Assembly (NCBI RefSeq): GCF_033439725.1
Contig: NW_026944385.1
Location: forward strand, 2,079,001 to 2,143,000
Direction of reading: 5' to 3'
Origin: Neurospora tetraspora
Lineage: Eukaryota > Ascomycota > Sordariomycetes > Sordariales > Sordariaceae
DNA length: 64,000 bases
Below, in pieces: positions 61,501 through 64,000 of the stretch. The stretch's first letter is position 1, and every line of letters starts with the position of its first letter. The notes below the pieces were generated by a model. The model did not search any database, was not told where the DNA came from, and was given only the letters and a program-made list of their open reading frames with translations. The translations under genes were made by a program, and so were the position numbers.

Positions 61501-62462
61501 GTTTTGTATGTCCGTCGAGTGTGATCGATGAAGTAGAAATTCGATGGATAAACAATGCAAACGGACAGTATAGAAAAAAAGCAATGTTACCAGCCAGGTG
61601 GCAGCGAGGCAGAGAGCGAGTCAAATCGATTCACAAGAAAGTGACAAAGTGACAAGGTTCCCGACATGCAGGTGGAAACAGAACATGGAGGACTCGGGAC
61701 TTCTTAAAGATTTCACGGCAGACGGGGATCGAATATGCCGTCAACCTCGCATCAACCGCGTTTGCAATTGACATTTTCGGTGCAAAGTGTTCGTTCGTTG
61801 TTTGTTTGTTTTCCAGTTGGGAATGTGGGGTCAAAACAATCCAACGAACGAGAACGCGCGACCCCCCCTGGAGCTTCACAGTTCACGCAGACCTTCGGCA
61901 TGGTATGTCTCATGTGAATGGAGGGCCCTCGACGCTAGCATCTTTGTTGTGTGCTTGAGTGTTTTGATGTTTTGAGGGGATTGGAGCTGATGGCTATGTC
62001 ATTCCAGTCAGCAGTTATTTGTTTTTAGAGTTTACACTTAGACAGAATCAGACCGTGATGTGTTATTTAGACCATCAGAGAAGAATCACCCAGATAACCA
62101 AAACATGGCCTTACTTACCCTTGGTTATCGAGTGAAAGGGGGCGAATGTTGACACTGTAAGCCGAAAGCAAGGGAGGGCTTTATCGCGATTATGGGTTTG
62201 CCTGCCACTGGTATCATCTTGATCACGACTTCCCGAAACATAACAAGTACAACTCGATAAGACCGACATACCTAGTGTTTAACAGAACAATAATATCGTT
62301 TTGACGCCCATTCACCATCCCCGTGTGCCATGTTTACCTCAAACAATACAAGACATACCAGTAGTAATACCACCAACACAAAGGCAGTAACTACCATCTC
62401 AATGGCCCCATCGTTTTTTTTTCTCGGATGGGGGCCAAGATCCATCTATTCCCGGAGAGGCT
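61501..62462. other. Intergenic; promoter of the coiled-coil gene and 3' flank of the zinc-finger gene
   Basis: Both neighbours are on the minus strand. No gene recognised. Confidence 0.5.
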
Positions 62463-63702
62463 CTACGCCGCAGAAACCGCATACCTCGGCAGCAGCGCCA
62501 TCTTTTCCTCCGGACTGACTTCGCTATCCCCATACACCATCCGCATATTCTTGTCCTTGCTCTTACCCTTCTTCTCCCCACCAGCAGCGTCCTCTCCCGC
62601 CCTGGCAGGCGGCTTGCTTCCCTGCTCCGCGGCACGGATAAGCTGATCGATTTCATCCCCTTGCCTCGCCGCGCCCGACACCAGCTCATCGACAGTCGAG
62701 GCGCCAGGGTATCCACCACCTGGTGGCGGCACTGCGCCACCGTTGTAGTTGTTGTAGTAAGGGGATCTCTGCGGCAGAGCGCCGCCCGTCGGTCTGGCAG
62801 GGAGGTTGAAGCCCGGGCCGCCCGGCGCACCGGGGGGTGTGGGTGTTGCGCCGGGAGGGGGGTAGACGGGAGGGTAGGCGCCAACAACACCTGGTTGTAC
62901 TGGAGGTGGGAAGGCACCGGGGACGCCGACGGGTGGGGGGTACGGAAATCCTGGTTGCGGGGGAGGGAAAGGAGATGCCTGTTGACGTAAATAGGATAGG
63001 TTAGCTTGTCTGACTTTGGGGTCGTAGCAGAAGACACCACAGTAAAACTTACGCCTTGCGCCGGACTCTGACCAGCAACCGGCGACACAGAAGCAGGCTG
63101 AGCTTTCGGCACAACAACAGGGACCGGTACCACGCCGCCATTCGCCTTTATCGCCGCGACCTTTGCCCTGTGCTCGGCCAACCTCTTCTTCAACTCTTCG
63201 GGAGTCTCGACCTTGATCTTCTTGGCGGGTCCCTGACCACCAGCCTGTCCCGGCGGCGGGTTGCCTGTAGCGGCATGGCGCTCGGCCTGTGCTGTGTAGA
63301 AGTTTGTGATGATGCGCTGGTTGTGCTGCTGGACAATGTCGTCGGGGACACCCTCCATGCCGAAGATCTCAATGTCGAGCCCTTGTCGGTTGGGCAGCGC
63401 GTTCTCGACCTTATCGAGCGATTCCTTGTGCACTTGGTTCATGTGGACGGAGAGACCGCCGGCCGTGTTCAGTCGCTTGCCGCATCGGTCGCACTTGAAG
63501 TGCTTGGCTTTCTGGTGGGAAATCAGGAGCTTGAGATCCTCAAAGTCACGCTCGCCTGTGTGGTTGAAGTATCTGCATTAGCCCAAGACTGCAATTTGGT
63601 AACATGAAGGAATGGCGCAAACAGATGCTACGTACAGTAGTAGCACCATGGACGAGCAAGGAGCTCCTCGACGTCGGGGTGTCCTCTCTTTTTCTTGCCC
63701 AT
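62463..63702 (-). CDS. BuGZ/ZNF207-like C2H2 zinc-finger protein
   Basis: Exons (minus) 63,702-63,636, 63,555-63,053 and 62,978-62,463 give 361 residues. Intron 1 (80 bp) joins WCYY to CERDFEDL and intron 2 (74 bp, GTAAGT..CAACAG) joins SPAQG to ASPFPPP; both keep frame. The N-terminus has two C2H2 fingers: WCYYCERDFEDLKLLISHQK, then KCDRCGKRLNTAGGLSVHMN ending QVHKE. A DIEIFGMEGVPDD block follows, diagnostic of the BuGZ/ZNF207 family. Then come a KKIKVETPEELKKRLAEHRA helix, a Pro/Gly/Tyr-rich low-complexity middle and a conserved-looking C-terminal helix (STVDELVSGA). In animals BuGZ binds Bub3 and microtubules and links to splicing. I see no clear GLEBS motif, so the Bub3 role is not established here. 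Confidence 0.87.
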
Positions 63703-64000
63703 CTTGATTGATTTGTGGTGTGTTGTGCGATGGAAATGAAAGATTAATCCGATTCAGATTAGCTAGACAGAAGTCGACGTGGTTGTTGACAGGCGCAGTG
63801 TGGGGTGGGTGTCGTCGTCAATGGGAATAGAAATGCTTCGTTGTTCTTGGTGGGTTGGCGATGATGGAATTGCAGTCAATTGAGCTTTGGTTATCGCGGC
63901 GGCCGTCGTAGCGACGCGCGCGGACAACAAATGTTCAGCCACAGTAGCACCAAGCTGGCCGGCAAATTGAACTGTGGCTGGTAACGCTTTCAACACACTC
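63703..64000 (-). promoter_or_regulatory. 5' leader and promoter of the zinc-finger gene, cut by the window edge
   Basis: The minus strand ends with a CACAAATCAATCAAG leader right before ATGGGC. A short open frame on the same strand (63,763-63,996) has no domain and is probably leader sequence. Confidence 0.5.

Noticed and set aside
63763-63996. 77-codon minus-strand open frame at the right edge
   Set aside because: Lies directly upstream of the zinc-finger start codon on the same strand with no domain; best read as leader or promoter sequence.

Overview
The window looks like nuclear DNA of a filamentous ascomycete. Genes carry short 54-118 bp introns with GT..AG ends and CTRAC-type branch sites. 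There are fungal-only gene families: a NACHT/STAND protein, a 2EXR protein and a Helo-like N-terminal domain. Three nuclear tRNA genes are present, two with introns at the canonical position. Two TA-rich islands show C-to-T and G-to-A decay that spares CpG, the signature of repeat-induced point mutation (RIP). A Sordariomycete is my best guess; this is inference from gene style, not a database result.

Layout. (1) 1-~14,480: RIP-decayed island of degenerate LTR retrotransposons, including one complete Ty3/gypsy insertion (4135-8506) with 5-bp target-site duplications, nested in a second element on the minus strand. (2) 15,720-23,238: a NACHT/STAND gene with a frameshift, a seven-helix membrane protein gene, and the first of three TM2-like membrane protein genes. 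(3) 23,993-42,248: the second TM2-like gene, broken by a 272-bp solo LTR (duplication CCGCC) and by a 17.3-kb Mutator-like DNA transposon (long terminal inverted repeats, duplication TTGTAAAA). That transposon carries two copies of one Ty3/gypsy chromovirus in opposite orientation, each with its own target duplication. (4) 42,818-43,482: the third, apparently intact TM2-like gene. (5) 44,110-64,000: gene-rich housekeeping DNA: tRNA-Leu, a mitochondrial J-protein (Jid1-like), the DEAD-box helicase Dhh1, tRNA-Val, a large WD40-like protein, tRNA-Met, a 2EXR protein, a coiled-coil protein and a BuGZ/ZNF207-like zinc-finger protein.

How parts fit. The most interesting part is the 15.7-43.5 kb stretch. 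A STAND receptor-like gene and a 7-TM gene sit beside a tandem, co-oriented family of small two-to-three-helix membrane proteins with a conserved Cys...GADQxYA...GGxYGxxGC layout. One member is destroyed by nested transposons, one has an in-frame stop, and the STAND gene has a frameshift. This is a fast-decaying accessory block between a repeat island and a conserved housekeeping block. All exon boundaries are my own reading of splice signals and have no transcript support.
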